From Peptostreptococcaceae bacterium VA2 (GTDB lineage: Bacteria; Bacillota; Clostridia; Peptostreptococcales; Peptostreptococcaceae): DNA of 64,000 bases. Below are positions 44,245-53,347 of this stretch, in pieces (within the stretch, counting starts at the first letter, position 1; each line of letters starts with the position of its first letter). The DNA lies in NCBI GenBank assembly GCA_000686145.1, contig JMMB01000005.1, positions 1 to 64,000 on the forward strand. The letters are read 5' to 3'. The notes under the pieces were generated by a model. It had not been told where the DNA came from and made no database searches. It was given only the letters and a program-made list of their open reading frames with translations. Made by a program: the position numbers and the translations under genes.

Positions 44245-44278
44245 GGGGGAGACCGACATATGTGTAAAAACCGGCCAC
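44245..44278. repeat. Left inverted terminal repeat of the sulfur-cargo element
   Basis: GGGGGAGACCGACATATGTG and the following AAAACCGGCCAC match 50147-50180 at all but a few positions; the opposite end at 50271-50298 is the inverse type (GTATTTCGGTGTCCCCC). Together these could bound a 6-kb mobile unit. Confidence 0.6.
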
Positions 44279-44316
44279 ATATTTTGTATACACGTTGATA
44301 TGACCGGGTTTTATGC

Positions 44317-44484
44317 TTATTTTTTTAGTTCATATTCTTTAACTCTTCTATAAAAAGTATTATTCTTCAAATCAAGTAATTCCATAGCTTTAACAGCAGT
44401 TATATTACCTAATTTCCACTTCATATAAACTTCTTCAAAATTTTATCCTGGTTCTATTTTTCGTCTACCAAACTTAACACCTTT
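44317..44484 (-). pseudogene. Resolvase C-terminal remnant
   Basis: Reads GVKFGRRKIEPG, a stop, NFEEVYMKWKLGNITAVKA and MELLDLKNNTFYRRVKEY, the helix-turn-helix end of Tn3-type resolvases. The catalytic domain is lost. It lies just inside the left inverted repeat, as expected for the recombination gene of a transposon. Confidence 0.75.
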
Positions 44485-44491
44485 CAAAAAG

Positions 44492-44529
44492 AAAAAAGAT
44501 GCTTTTAACAACAAAAGCATCTTTTTTTT
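44492..44529. terminator. Bidirectional terminator
   Basis: AAAAAAGATGCTTTT pairs with AAAAGCATCTTTTTT around AACAAC. The last codons of the LysR gene (KKRCFCC) lie within the stem. Confidence 0.8.
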
Positions 44530-45404
44530 GATTTTATAAAATTCATAAACTTAATCTCTGACTCATTAAATATCTGATCTTTTCTATAGGCTAGATAATA
44601 ATTAAAATTAGCCTCAAAGTTTTCTATATTAATCTTTTTTAACATAGATCCTCTTAATGACTGTCTTACAACAATTTCTGGAAGAAATGCAAATCCCACT
44701 CCAGATAAAACTGCGGATTTTATAGATTCTGGAGATCCCATAGACAATACTATATTTAAGTTATCAATATTTATGGAATTTTCAACTAAAATATTTTCTA
44801 AAAAAGTTCTATCAACACAATTTTTTGCTCTCATAATCATAGGCATATCTAAAATATCATTAAGAGTTATATTATTCATAGGTTCATTAATATTCGAAAC
44901 TAAAATAAATTTATCAGAAAGTAAAGGCTCAAACACTATATTTTCACATAGTTCATATTTAGATTCAAATACAATACCTATATTAATATCATTTTCTTTA
45001 AGTTTTTTTATAACATCAGCGGAATTTTCAATTTCTAAAGATATATCAATATTAGGATAGATTTCTTTAAATGTATAAATGCTACAAGGAAGAGTATATT
45101 CACCTAAATTTTTACACGACGCTATAGTTAAAGTCGTTTTTTCAGTTTTTAAATTATTCAAGTCTCTTATAATATTTTGTTCAATTGATAGAATAGATTT
45201 AGTATGCTCGAAAACTATTTTTCCTTCCCTAGTAAGTTCTACTCCTTTATTGCTTCTAATTAATAAAGTTACTCCCATTTCACTTTCTAAACTTTGAAGC
45301 TGCATACTTAGTGCAGGTTGAGTTAAATGTAGAATCTTAGCAGCTTTTGAAATGCTATTATTTTTAACAGTTACATAAAATGAACTTAAATGTCCAATAC
45401 TCAT
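44505..45404 (-). CDS. LysR-type transcription regulator
   Basis: A 299-residue regulator with the N-terminal helix-turn-helix ISKAAKILHLTQPALSMQLQSLE and a periplasmic-binding-like effector domain (residues 90-295). It is divergent from the CoA-disulfide reductase gene with a 180-base shared promoter region, the usual layout for control of that operon. By context it may respond to a sulfur metabolite. CysB/CysL-like activity is inferred only. Confidence 0.85.
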   Translation of the reverse strand: MSIGHLSSFYVTVKNNSISKAAKILHLTQPALSMQLQSLESEMGVTLLIRSNKGVELTREGKIVFEHTKSILSIEQNIIRDLNNLKTEKTTLTIASCKNLGEYTLPCSIYTFKEIYPNIDISLEIENSADVIKKLKENDINIGIVFESKYELCENIVFEPLLSDKFILVSNINEPMNNITLNDILDMPMIMRAKNCVDRTFLENILVENSINIDNLNIVLSMGSPESIKSAVLSGVGFAFLPEIVVRQSLRGSMLKKINIENFEANFNYYLAYRKDQIFNESEIKFMNFIKSKKRCFCC

Positions 45405-45585
45405 ATTTTCACGTCCTAATATATATTATAATAAGACACTATATACCAAGACAACGTTTTTGTAAATACTTCTCGCTATAAGTAATTCTTATTATACATA
45501 AGTCTCTTTTATAACTTAAATTAGGTTGAAATCTATATACTTTAATTATAGTAAAAATTTAACAATGTATAAGGGGGTAATATAT

Positions 45586-47286
45586 ATGTCAAAAAAGATG
45601 TTAATAGTTGGGGGAGTTGCAGGAGGTGCTTCTACTGCTGCAAGGCTTAGAAGGTTAGAGGAAAATAGTGAAATCATAATGTTTGAAAGAGGTCCTCATG
45701 TTTCATTTTCAAATTGCTGTTTACCATATCATTTAAGCAATATGATTGAAGATCATGAAGATTTAGTACTTATGAATCCAGAAGTATTCTTTAAGCAATA
45801 TAGAATAGATGCTAGAGTTTATAATGAAGTTATTTCAATCAATAGGGAAGACAAAACGGTTACTGTTAAAAATGTAGTTACTAAAGAAAGTTATGAAGAA
45901 TCATATGATAAATTAATTTTATCTCCAGGAGCAAAAGCTATAGTTCCAAGAATAGAAGGAATTGAAAATATAAATATGTATACAGTTAGAAATGTTGTAG
46001 ATATAGCAAAGCTAAATACATGCATAAAAGAAAATGAATATAAGAATATATCTGTTATAGGTGGCGGTTTCATAGGAGTAGAAGTAGCTGAAAATCTAAA
46101 AGAAGCAGGATACAATGTAACTTTAATAGAGGCGTCAAAACAAATAATGAGACCTTTTGATTATGACATGGTTCAAATATTACATAAAGAAATCTATGAT
46201 CATGGTATAGACTTAATAGTTGGAGATAAGGTAGTTAAGTTTGAAAATAATTCAATAATATTACAATCAGGTAAAAAAGTAAATTCAGATGTAGTTGTTA
46301 TGGCTATAGGAGTTACTCCAGAAACTGATTTAGCAACATCATGTGGTATAGAATTAGGGGAAACAGGTGCTATAAAAGTTGATCAAAACTATATGACAAA
46401 TGATAAAAATATATATGCAGTTGGAGATGCTATAGAGGTATATCATGCATTAACAAAATCTATTACAAAGTTACCTTTAGCAGGACCAGCTCAAAAACAA
46501 GCTAGAGCAGTAGCTAATCATATATATAAAATACCTTCAAGAAATACAGGATTTATAGGTTCATCTTGTATAAAAATATTTGATTTCAATGCAGCATCAA
46601 CAGGTCTTAATGAAGGTATGATAGATGCTTTAAATATGAATATAAACTATGATACTGTAAGAGTTATACCTCAAGATAAAGTTGGTTTAATGCCAGGAAG
46701 TCAGCCATTACATTTTAAATTATTATATGAAGTTCCAACAGGTAAAATATTAGGAGCACAAGCAGTAGGTAAAGGTAATGTCGATAAGAGAGTTGATATT
46801 ATAGCAACTTTAATAAAGACTGGTGGTACAATAGAGGACTTAAAAGACTTAGAATTATGTTATGCTCCACCATTTGGAACTGCAAAAGATGTTGTTAACA
46901 TGGCAGGTCTTGTTGCTTCAAACTTATTAGATGGAACTTTCAAGCAAGTATATGTTCATCAAATAAGAGAATTAGTTGAAAATAAAGAATTCATAATAGA
47001 TGTTAGAGAAAAAGATGAATATGATGCAGGTCATATAATTGGAGCAGTTAATATTCCTCTTAGTGAGATAAGAGATAGAGTAAATGAAATACCTAAAGAT
47101 AAGGATGTATATCTACATTGTAGAAGTGCTCAAAGAAGTTATAATGCAGCCTTGGCATTACAACACTTAGGATTTGATAATATATATAATGTAGCAGGTG
47201 GATTTATGGGATTATGTTTCAATGAATATTTCAATGACAAAGTAACTGGAAGAGATTCTGTGGTTACAAATTATAATTTTAAATAA
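45586..47286 (+). CDS. CoA-disulfide reductase with C-terminal rhodanese domain
   Basis: A 566-residue flavoprotein. FAD site GGVAGGAS near residues 9-16, redox Cys in SFSNCCLPYHL (about residue 44), second nucleotide-binding motif GGGFIGVE, and FAD motif YAVGDA. Residues about 460-560 form a rhodanese domain with active Cys in LHCRSAQRS. Such fusions reduce CoA disulfide, CoA persulfide or polysulfide using NAD(P)H. ATG 45586 follows AAGGGGG; the frame is open to 45526. First gene of the sulfur operon. Confidence 0.88.
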   Translation: MSKKMLIVGGVAGGASTAARLRRLEENSEIIMFERGPHVSFSNCCLPYHLSNMIEDHEDLVLMNPEVFFKQYRIDARVYNEVISINREDKTVTVKNVVTKESYEESYDKLILSPGAKAIVPRIEGIENINMYTVRNVVDIAKLNTCIKENEYKNISVIGGGFIGVEVAENLKEAGYNVTLIEASKQIMRPFDYDMVQILHKEIYDHGIDLIVGDKVVKFENNSIILQSGKKVNSDVVVMAIGVTPETDLATSCGIELGETGAIKVDQNYMTNDKNIYAVGDAIEVYHALTKSITKLPLAGPAQKQARAVANHIYKIPSRNTGFIGSSCIKIFDFNAASTGLNEGMIDALNMNINYDTVRVIPQDKVGLMPGSQPLHFKLLYEVPTGKILGAQAVGKGNVDKRVDIIATLIKTGGTIEDLKDLELCYAPPFGTAKDVVNMAGLVASNLLDGTFKQVYVHQIRELVENKEFIIDVREKDEYDAGHIIGAVNIPLSEIRDRVNEIPKDKDVYLHCRSAQRSYNAALALQHLGFDNIYNVAGGFMGLCFNEYFNDKVTGRDSVVTNYNFK

Positions 47287-47404
47287 TATTTTATAATTAA
47301 TATTATTGGGCTGTATTTAGGATTACTTTACACTGAATACAGCTAAATAATATTTTATAATTGTAAGTTTAGCAATTAACAAACAATAAGGGGGATAATT
47401 ATAA

Positions 47405-48679
47405 ATGATAAAACAGCAATCTTCAACTCATTCAAAGTTAAGAAGTGACTATAAAATAAATGCGACACAAATGTTTACAGGTATTATAATTTTATTAGGT
47501 GTTATGGCATTTGCAAAATTAAAATATCAATCAAATTCAATGTCAGGATTTCAATTAATTATAGGATTAGCAATGGGTTATATATTACAAAGATCTAGAT
47601 TTGGATTTGCAGGTGGAGTTAGAAGAATTTACATAACAGGAGATAGTAGTTTAACAAAAGCCTTAATGATTTTATTTTCTATAACTATAATCATAACTAC
47701 AGCTATCCATTATAGCGCTTTTATAAATGGGACTGATATTCCTGGAATAAAATCTGTTGTACCAGCGAACATAGTAACTGTATTAGGAGCTATTTTATTT
47801 GGGATTGGTATGATGTTTGGTGGCGGATGTGCATCAGGAACCTTAACTGACTTAGGTGAAGGTGAAGGTAGAGCATTTATAGTATTAATATTTTTTATAA
47901 TAGGATCTTTAATTGGAGTAAATAACCTTCCTTGGTGGCAAGAAAGTGTATTTTATAAAATGGGAACAACACTTTATTTACCAGATGTGTTTGGATATAT
48001 GGGTTCATTATTGATATCATTACTAGGATTTTTAATAATTTATATATTAGCTAAAAAATATGAAAATAAAAGAAAAAACGAAGATACAGTATTAAATGTA
48101 GACTATGAAGAATGGGAAAAAGCATTACCTGAACAAAAAAATTATAAAATTTTCAGTGCAGAGACATATCATAAGTTTTTCGTTGAAAGATGGTCTTTCT
48201 ATAAGGGTGCTGTATTGTTTTCTGCTATGTTTATAGTCTTATTAATAGTTAGTGGATCAAGTTGGGGAGTTACAACAACTTTTGCAAAGTGGGGAGGATC
48301 TATCGCTCACTCTCTAGGAATAGTTGACATTTCTACATGGCCATGGTTTGAAGGGAAGATTGAACCTATGAGTAAAGTATTCTTTGAAGATGGAGGTTCT
48401 TTAAGAAATATAGGCTTAATATTAGGAGCTCTTGTATCTGCATTATTAGCTGGACGTTTTTCACTTAAATTCAAATTTACTATGAGAGATATTATTTATT
48501 ATGCTATTGCAGGTTTAATGATGGGGTATGGAGCAAGAATAGCTTTAGGATGTAATGCAGGTGCCCTATATTCAGGAATAGTTAATTTCTCATTGTCAGG
48601 ATGGGTTTACTTACCTTCTATTACAATAGGTGGAATAATAGGAATTAAGCTAGTTAAAAAATTGAAAATTAATTGTTAG
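47405..48679 (+). CDS. YeeE/YedE family sulfur-compound transporter
   Basis: A 424-residue membrane protein with about ten segments. The Cys-containing pore motifs of the family are seen twice: FGGGCASGTLTDLGEGEGR and ALGCNAGALYSGIVNFSLSGW. Members import thiosulfate (TsuA) or supply sulfur for selenium and sulfur metabolism. A ribosome site AAGGGGG precedes ATG 47405. It stands between a rhodanese fusion and an amino-acid-type permease, consistent with sulfane-sulfur uptake. Confidence 0.87.
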   Translation: MIKQQSSTHSKLRSDYKINATQMFTGIIILLGVMAFAKLKYQSNSMSGFQLIIGLAMGYILQRSRFGFAGGVRRIYITGDSSLTKALMILFSITIIITTAIHYSAFINGTDIPGIKSVVPANIVTVLGAILFGIGMMFGGGCASGTLTDLGEGEGRAFIVLIFFIIGSLIGVNNLPWWQESVFYKMGTTLYLPDVFGYMGSLLISLLGFLIIYILAKKYENKRKNEDTVLNVDYEEWEKALPEQKNYKIFSAETYHKFFVERWSFYKGAVLFSAMFIVLLIVSGSSWGVTTTFAKWGGSIAHSLGIVDISTWPWFEGKIEPMSKVFFEDGGSLRNIGLILGALVSALLAGRFSLKFKFTMRDIIYYAIAGLMMGYGARIALGCNAGALYSGIVNFSLSGWVYLPSITIGGIIGIKLVKKLKINC

Positions 48680-48692
48680 GGTTGGTCTTATT

Positions 48693-50033
48693 ATGAAATC
48701 ATATTTAGGGAAATTAGACGTTTTTTCAATTGTATTAGGTTCCATTATAGGTTGGGGTTCATTTATGCTCCCTGGAACTAAATTTTTAAAAGAATCAGGT
48801 ATAATAAATACTAGTTTAGGCCTTTTGTTGGGAGCTTTTTGTATAATAATAATAGAGCATAACTATAGAATTATGATGGAAGATCATGATGAAGAAGGTG
48901 GAGAATTTTCTTATACATATAAAAATCTAGGTAGAAATCATGGCTTTATTGTAGGATGGTTTTTATTATTAGCTTATTTTACAATGATACCTTTAAATTC
49001 AACTGCGTTTCCTTTAGTTATAGAAAAGATATTTGGAAGCGTCCTGAAATTTGGATATATATATAATATAGCTGGTATGGATGTTTACTTGGGTGAGGTT
49101 TTAGTATCAAATTTTATAGTTATAATGTTTGCATATATAAACATAAAAGGTATAAATAAAAGCAGTAAAATACAAAATATTATAATATTTTTATTAGTAA
49201 CATTAGTGGTAGGAATATTTATATTTATGTTTTTTACAGTTGATAAAAATATTGTTTTAGATAGCTATATTTATAATTATGAGTTTAACTTAGGTCAAGT
49301 ATTAACAACTTTTGCAATAACACCTTTCGCTTTTGTAGGTTTTGATGCTGTACCCCAATTAAGCAAAGAATTTAATTTTAGTGCTAAGAAAGCATCTGTT
49401 GTAGCAATATTATCATTACTTATAGGGACATTAATGTATATTATATTAAATATAATAACAGGATTAGCATACTCTCCTCAAGAAGCTCAAGCTCTAGATT
49501 GGGCTTTAGGTAGTGCTGTATTAGATAATTTAGGTAAAATAGGGTTTTTACTATTAGTTATAGCTTTAAGTGCTGCGGTATCTAGTGGAATCAATGGATT
49601 TATAATCAGCTCCAGTAAGCTGATTGGGTCTATATCCGATTATAATATTCTACCAAATAAATTTAGTAAATTAAATAATAAAGGAGTTCGTATAAATGCT
49701 ATAATTTTTATTTCTATAGTGAGTTTAGTGGCTCCTTGGTTTGGAAGAGAAGTTATTTTATGGATTGTTGATATGTCATCTTTAGGTGCATCAATAGCAT
49801 ATATGTATGTTTCATATATATCATTTGCAAAATCAAATACTTTTAAGGATAAATTCATGGCTATAAGTGGTACATGTATAAGTATTTTATTTATATTATT
49901 ACTTTTAGTTCCAACATCTCCAGCAAGTTTAGGTAAAGAATCTTTAATAGCTTTACTATCTTGGATTTTATTAGGGTTTATATTTAATAAAATTTGTAAA
50001 GTTAAAGAGTATAAATCTTTAACTTCCAAATAA
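48693..50033 (+). CDS. APC superfamily amino acid permease
   Basis: A 446-residue transporter with about 12 membrane segments and the APC start motif GSIIGWGSFMLPG. The FAITPFAFVGFDAVPQ segment matches segment 6 of the family. It begins 13 bases after the YeeE-type gene. The substrate is not predictable; a sulfur amino acid or derivative would fit the operon. Confidence 0.83.
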   Translation: MKSYLGKLDVFSIVLGSIIGWGSFMLPGTKFLKESGIINTSLGLLLGAFCIIIIEHNYRIMMEDHDEEGGEFSYTYKNLGRNHGFIVGWFLLLAYFTMIPLNSTAFPLVIEKIFGSVLKFGYIYNIAGMDVYLGEVLVSNFIVIMFAYINIKGINKSSKIQNIIIFLLVTLVVGIFIFMFFTVDKNIVLDSYIYNYEFNLGQVLTTFAITPFAFVGFDAVPQLSKEFNFSAKKASVVAILSLLIGTLMYIILNIITGLAYSPQEAQALDWALGSAVLDNLGKIGFLLLVIALSAAVSSGINGFIISSSKLIGSISDYNILPNKFSKLNNKGVRINAIIFISIVSLVAPWFGREVILWIVDMSSLGASIAYMYVSYISFAKSNTFKDKFMAISGTCISILFILLLLVPTSPASLGKESLIALLSWILLGFIFNKICKVKEYKSLTSK

Positions 50034-50146
50034 TATATAGTTTGACAATATCAATAAAAAGATATTACTTATTTACCAATTGATGATATTAAATTTACAT
50101 GAAAAGTTATGAATTAAAAAATCTTCATACTCGTTACCGCATATAC

Positions 50147-50298
50147 GGGGGAGACCGAGATACATGCGAAAACCGGCCACAAGTTCTTTGAACCTATTGT
50201 ACACTTTCAAAAATCATACTTTTTGAAAGTGTACAATAGGCATTGCAACAGTTATAAGAATCCTAATTCTGGTTTACGCACGTATTTCGGTGTCCCCC
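50147..50298. mobile_element. MITE-like element of 152 bp
   Basis: The ends GGGGGAGACCGAGATACATG and, inverted, GGGGGACACCGAAATACGTG are terminal inverted repeats. Inside, CCTATTGTACACTTTCAAAA (50193) and its exact complement (50221-50240) form a 20-bp hairpin. No coding capacity. It is also the right border of the sulfur cargo region. Confidence 0.7.
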
Positions 50299-50362
50299 GT
50301 GATTGACAGATGTTGATTTAAAAAGGTATTATGGTTGTTCAGTGAGTTCTAGTTTTTTAAAT

Positions 50363-50400
50363 AAAAAGCCGCTTATCCAATTATGGGTAGGCGGCTTTTT
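50363..50400. terminator. Bidirectional terminator, third copy
   Basis: AAAAAGCCGC/GCGGCTTTTT hairpin as at 22972 and 44168, here following the MITE. Confidence 0.8.
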
Positions 50401-50554
50401 ACTTTTTATTATTTAATTCATTAATATTTGAGCTTAAAGAGTTGATACTTGAACTTAGGCCATCTAGTTTCCCTTCGATACGTACCAATAGATACATTGT
50501 AACTATTGCGGGAAATCCTAAATTAGCCACGAGTTGCATTAAATCTAGTTCCAT
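50399..50554 (-). CDS. yvrJ: YvrJ family small membrane protein, copy 2
   Basis: 51 residues, identical to 23008-23163 except for Glu instead of Lys at position 2. One membrane segment then a Ser/Asn-rich tail. AGGAGG precedes the ATG. Confidence 0.8.
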   Translation of the reverse strand: MELDLMQLVANLGFPAIVTMYLLVRIEGKLDGLSSSINSLSSNINELNNKK

Positions 50555-50638
50555 TGATTTATTCCTCCTATTAATCTATAAATATGCTAAGAAAGCCCCT
50601 CCGGCGCTTAGAGGGACATTTCTTAAGTGTTCCATGTG

Positions 50639-50725
50639 TTACGCAACTGCAAGGTCATATTCTGTAGTTTCTGTTTGAACAAGTTTTGCTTCTACTATAT
50701 CAGCAGCTAATTTTACTTCTGGCAT
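50639..50725 (-). pseudogene. DUF1659/DUF2922 deletion fusion (28 codons)
   Basis: The frame starts MPEVKLAADIVE, as DUF1659, and switches to AKLVQTETTEYDLAVA, the end of DUF2922. A deletion of about 420 bases relative to 23248-23745 fused the two genes in frame, leaving an intact ribosome site (AAAGGAGG) and stop. A functional product is unlikely. Confidence 0.85.
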
Positions 50726-50863
50726 TTTAGTACCTCCTTTTGTTTTGATTAATTTCATTGTAGTAGGTGGGTTATGTTAAGTCCTAAAAGATAGTTGAGT
50801 ATTATTTTTGTAGAATATTTTTTAGATTTAAAATTGAAAATATAGCTTTGTAGGTTAGTAAAA

Positions 50864-50908
50864 TAAGTAAAGGGCAAACTTAAATTTATTAAGTTTGCCC
50901 TTTACTTA
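50864..50908. terminator. Long perfect hairpin, copy 2
   Basis: TAAGTAAAGGGCAAACTTAA and its complement flank ATTTA; counterpart of 23882-23932. Confidence 0.8.
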
Positions 50909-50990
50909 TACTCTCCCTTTTTATAATATCCGTTATTTTTATTATATCATAGTTCACAATTTTGATATGTTCCCATCGATATATGAGTTA

Positions 50991-52316
50991 TCAATCCACT
51001 TTTAATGCTTTTATATATTCATAACAATCATCTGTTCCATATAAATGATTTTCATATGTTTGTTTTATCACTACATCAGGCTTAATTCCTCCAATATAGC
51101 CGTTTTTGCGATTTTTAAAATAATATGAACTTGCAATATCTAGTTTAGAATTAGGCAATGTGATAACTTCATTAAGTGTACTAAAAAGGTTTACATTACC
51201 ACCTGTTTCCTCTCCTACTACAGTAGCACCTAAATGATTTTGAAATTTATCTGCAAATTCAACTGCTGCTGAACCTGTTCTCTTTCCTGTTATAACGAAC
51301 AAATTTTTGTCCTCTATATTAACTCTATATTTTAGAGTTTCTATCATAGCATCTACAACTTTAGGACTTCCACCTGGATTTTCTCTTACGTCTACAACTA
51401 ATTTACCAAAATCATCATTATCTATCTCACTCATAAGCCTATCTAGAAAATTATATATATTTGGATATGTTTCTTTTTGAGCATCACTAATGCCAGAAAC
51501 TGTATTTGAGGAGCATCTATTAAATTTTAAAAATAGGGTATCATCTTCGGGAAAAAACTTATACCAATAAAAATCACTTTCGTTTTGTGGCTTTTCATTG
51601 GTCTTGAATTCTTTCGTATCTAAACTTACATAATTTATATCTTTATTTTTTAAAGGGTTTAATTTTAACTCTATCTTTTCATTATTATCATTTTCAAGTA
51701 CATACTTAGCTCCATTTTCGTCTATAATCTCTAAAAATCTTAAAAATTCATATACATTCATATATTTCTTTGATTGTTCTTTAGCAAATTGTTCATTACC
51801 ATAATCATGGCTCATAAGAGTTGATATTTTTCTTATAATCTCATTGATATCTACATCATTTATAGATATTAATTTATATCCTAATATCTCCTTATGTTTG
51901 CTATCACACTCTACAACTCTTAAACCATCTTCAAAGTATTCAACTTTAATTGGGAATTCTACTATATCTTCATTGTCTATATTTTCTTCTCCTATAGGTG
52001 CAAGTAAGTTTAATATATTTGTAAAGGTATGTACATCACCTATTGAAGTTATAATTTGTGCTATTCTTAAAGAAGTATCTTTGTCTGATAGATTATTTAC
52101 ATCTGATTTGAGTGTATCTATACTTTTATCCCATTCTTTTTGTGATATATACTTAAATAGATCTGGGTGCTTTGATTTTAGTGTGTTGTCTAAATAATTT
52201 ATATCTTCTATCCACTCTTCATTAGATAATTTCTTTTCCTCATTAGTAGCTATACTACATCCTGGTAATATAATTATTACTAATATAAAAATAATGATAC
52301 ATTTTATTCTTTTCAT
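50991..52316 (-). CDS. S41-family peptidase, lipoprotein
   Basis: A 441-residue protein with a lipoprotein signal (IILPGC, Cys20). The C-terminal half carries tail-specific protease motifs: LVVDVRENPGGSP, then TGKRTGSAAVEFAD with the candidate nucleophilic Ser and Lys nearby, and GEETGGN. No PDZ domain is evident. It is probably anchored outside the membrane and cleaves extracellular peptides or proteins. Monocistronic, with its own upstream region. Confidence 0.82.
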   Translation of the reverse strand: MKRIKCIIIFILVIIILPGCSIATNEEKKLSNEEWIEDINYLDNTLKSKHPDLFKYISQKEWDKSIDTLKSDVNNLSDKDTSLRIAQIITSIGDVHTFTNILNLLAPIGEENIDNEDIVEFPIKVEYFEDGLRVVECDSKHKEILGYKLISINDVDINEIIRKISTLMSHDYGNEQFAKEQSKKYMNVYEFLRFLEIIDENGAKYVLENDNNEKIELKLNPLKNKDINYVSLDTKEFKTNEKPQNESDFYWYKFFPEDDTLFLKFNRCSSNTVSGISDAQKETYPNIYNFLDRLMSEIDNDDFGKLVVDVRENPGGSPKVVDAMIETLKYRVNIEDKNLFVITGKRTGSAAVEFADKFQNHLGATVVGEETGGNVNLFSTLNEVITLPNSKLDIASSYYFKNRKNGYIGGIKPDVVIKQTYENHLYGTDDCYEYIKALKVD

Positions 52317-52586
52317 AAATAGCCTCCATATTATATTTAGACCTTCGTTTTAATATATTTATATTATATATATTAGAAATCCTTCTATTTCTACACTAAA
52401 GCTACTTTACTATTGCATTTGATAGAACATATCAATTTCTGTTTTTATAGAGCATTATCTAAAAATATTGTATTTATATACTTTAACCTAATAATAGTAA
52501 TATTTATCTATTGCTCCGCTATCCAACGCTGGTGTATATATAGCTTTTAAGAAAGTATTTCATCAAAAGAATTAGATTTATTTAAA
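52317..52586. other. Gene-free stretch upstream of the S41 gene
   Basis: The left part would hold the S41 promoter. Positions 52513-52535 repeat ATTGCTCCGCTATCCAACGC, also found at 28522 and inverted at 54957. From there the DNA matches 28520-28770 almost continuously. Confidence 0.5.
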
Positions 52587-52692
52587 ATGTCACGCAAACA
52601 GGACATTGAAAAACTAATAAATGAGTAAATAATGTCCCGTAAACGTGACATTATCGTTTTTGATTAACTCTTAATTTGTCACGCTTGCGGGA
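52587..52692. promoter_or_regulatory. Three dyad operators ahead of an HTH gene
   Basis: ATGTCACGCAAACAGGACAT (52587), AATGTCCCGTAAACGTGACA (52631) and TGTCACGCTTGCGGGA (52677) are three imperfect palindromes with centres about 44 bases apart, close to four helix turns. They lie 70-175 bases before the start of the HTH gene at 52760, probably its own operators or iterons. Confidence 0.6.
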
Positions 52693-52759
52693 AAATAAAA
52701 ATGGATTTATTTTGTTTTATAGAATATATAAAGAATATAATATTTAAGGGGGCAATGTT

Positions 52760-53125
52760 ATGGCAAGTGGGAGTTTCAAAGGGCTGTATACGTTTTTAGA
52801 TATAGAAGAGATATATGGAATAGATGCCTCGTGTTTGAGAAAAAAGGTGGCTCGTGGTAAGTTTGTTATTGATGAGGATATTAAGAAAATCGGGACAACT
52901 TGGATTATTACAGAGCAAGCTATGATTAAAAATTTTGGGATTTTAAAGTTTGAAGAATATAAAGATAAAAAATTGAAAGAAAAATCTCAAATGAAAAAAA
53001 CTAATTCTAAAAAGTTTAAGAAAAATAAAAAATCAGATAGCATGAATGAGAAAGAAGAAAAGGTTAATGACAGCTGGTCAAGTGGAGTTGTTAAGGGGCT
53101 AGAACTTAAAAGTTTTTCATTTTAA
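52760..53125 (+). CDS. Helix-turn-helix DNA-binding protein
   Basis: A 121-residue protein. Residues 8-60 look like a helix-turn-helix of excisionase/MerR flavour with a wing (FLDIEEIYGIDASCLRKKVARGKF, then IKKIGTTWIITEQAM). A long lysine-rich linker (60-100) follows, and the last residues (SWSSGVVKGLELKSFSF) are conserved in the decayed copy. GGGGGC precedes ATG 52760. It likely binds the dyads upstream; a role in copy control is possible. Confidence 0.7.
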   Translation: MASGSFKGLYTFLDIEEIYGIDASCLRKKVARGKFVIDEDIKKIGTTWIITEQAMIKNFGILKFEEYKDKKLKEKSQMKKTNSKKFKKNKKSDSMNEKEEKVNDSWSSGVVKGLELKSFSF

Positions 53126-53144
53126 AATTATAGTGAATAGGATG

Positions 53145-53178
53145 AAAAGCCTGTATAAGCTGATATATGGGCTTTTTT
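53145..53178 (+). terminator. Intrinsic terminator
   Basis: AAAAGCC and GGGCTTTTTT form the stem base around an AU-rich loop, 20 bases after the HTH gene. Confidence 0.6.
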
Positions 53179-53347
53179 ATGTTCTTAAAATCAATAGATG
53201 AGAATGTAGAATTAAAATTATTATTTTTAATTTTATATTTTGAAGTTTATATGTTTACAGCATTATAAAGATAAAGTTTCATGAAAATCCTATAATTTAT
53301 TTATAGATATTTTAAATAAATTTATTAATAGGTTGAAAGGGGATTTT

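Noticed and set aside
50442-50678. 78-codon plus-strand frame
   Set aside because: It runs opposite the yvrJ gene copy and its neighbours; no start signal and no similarity.
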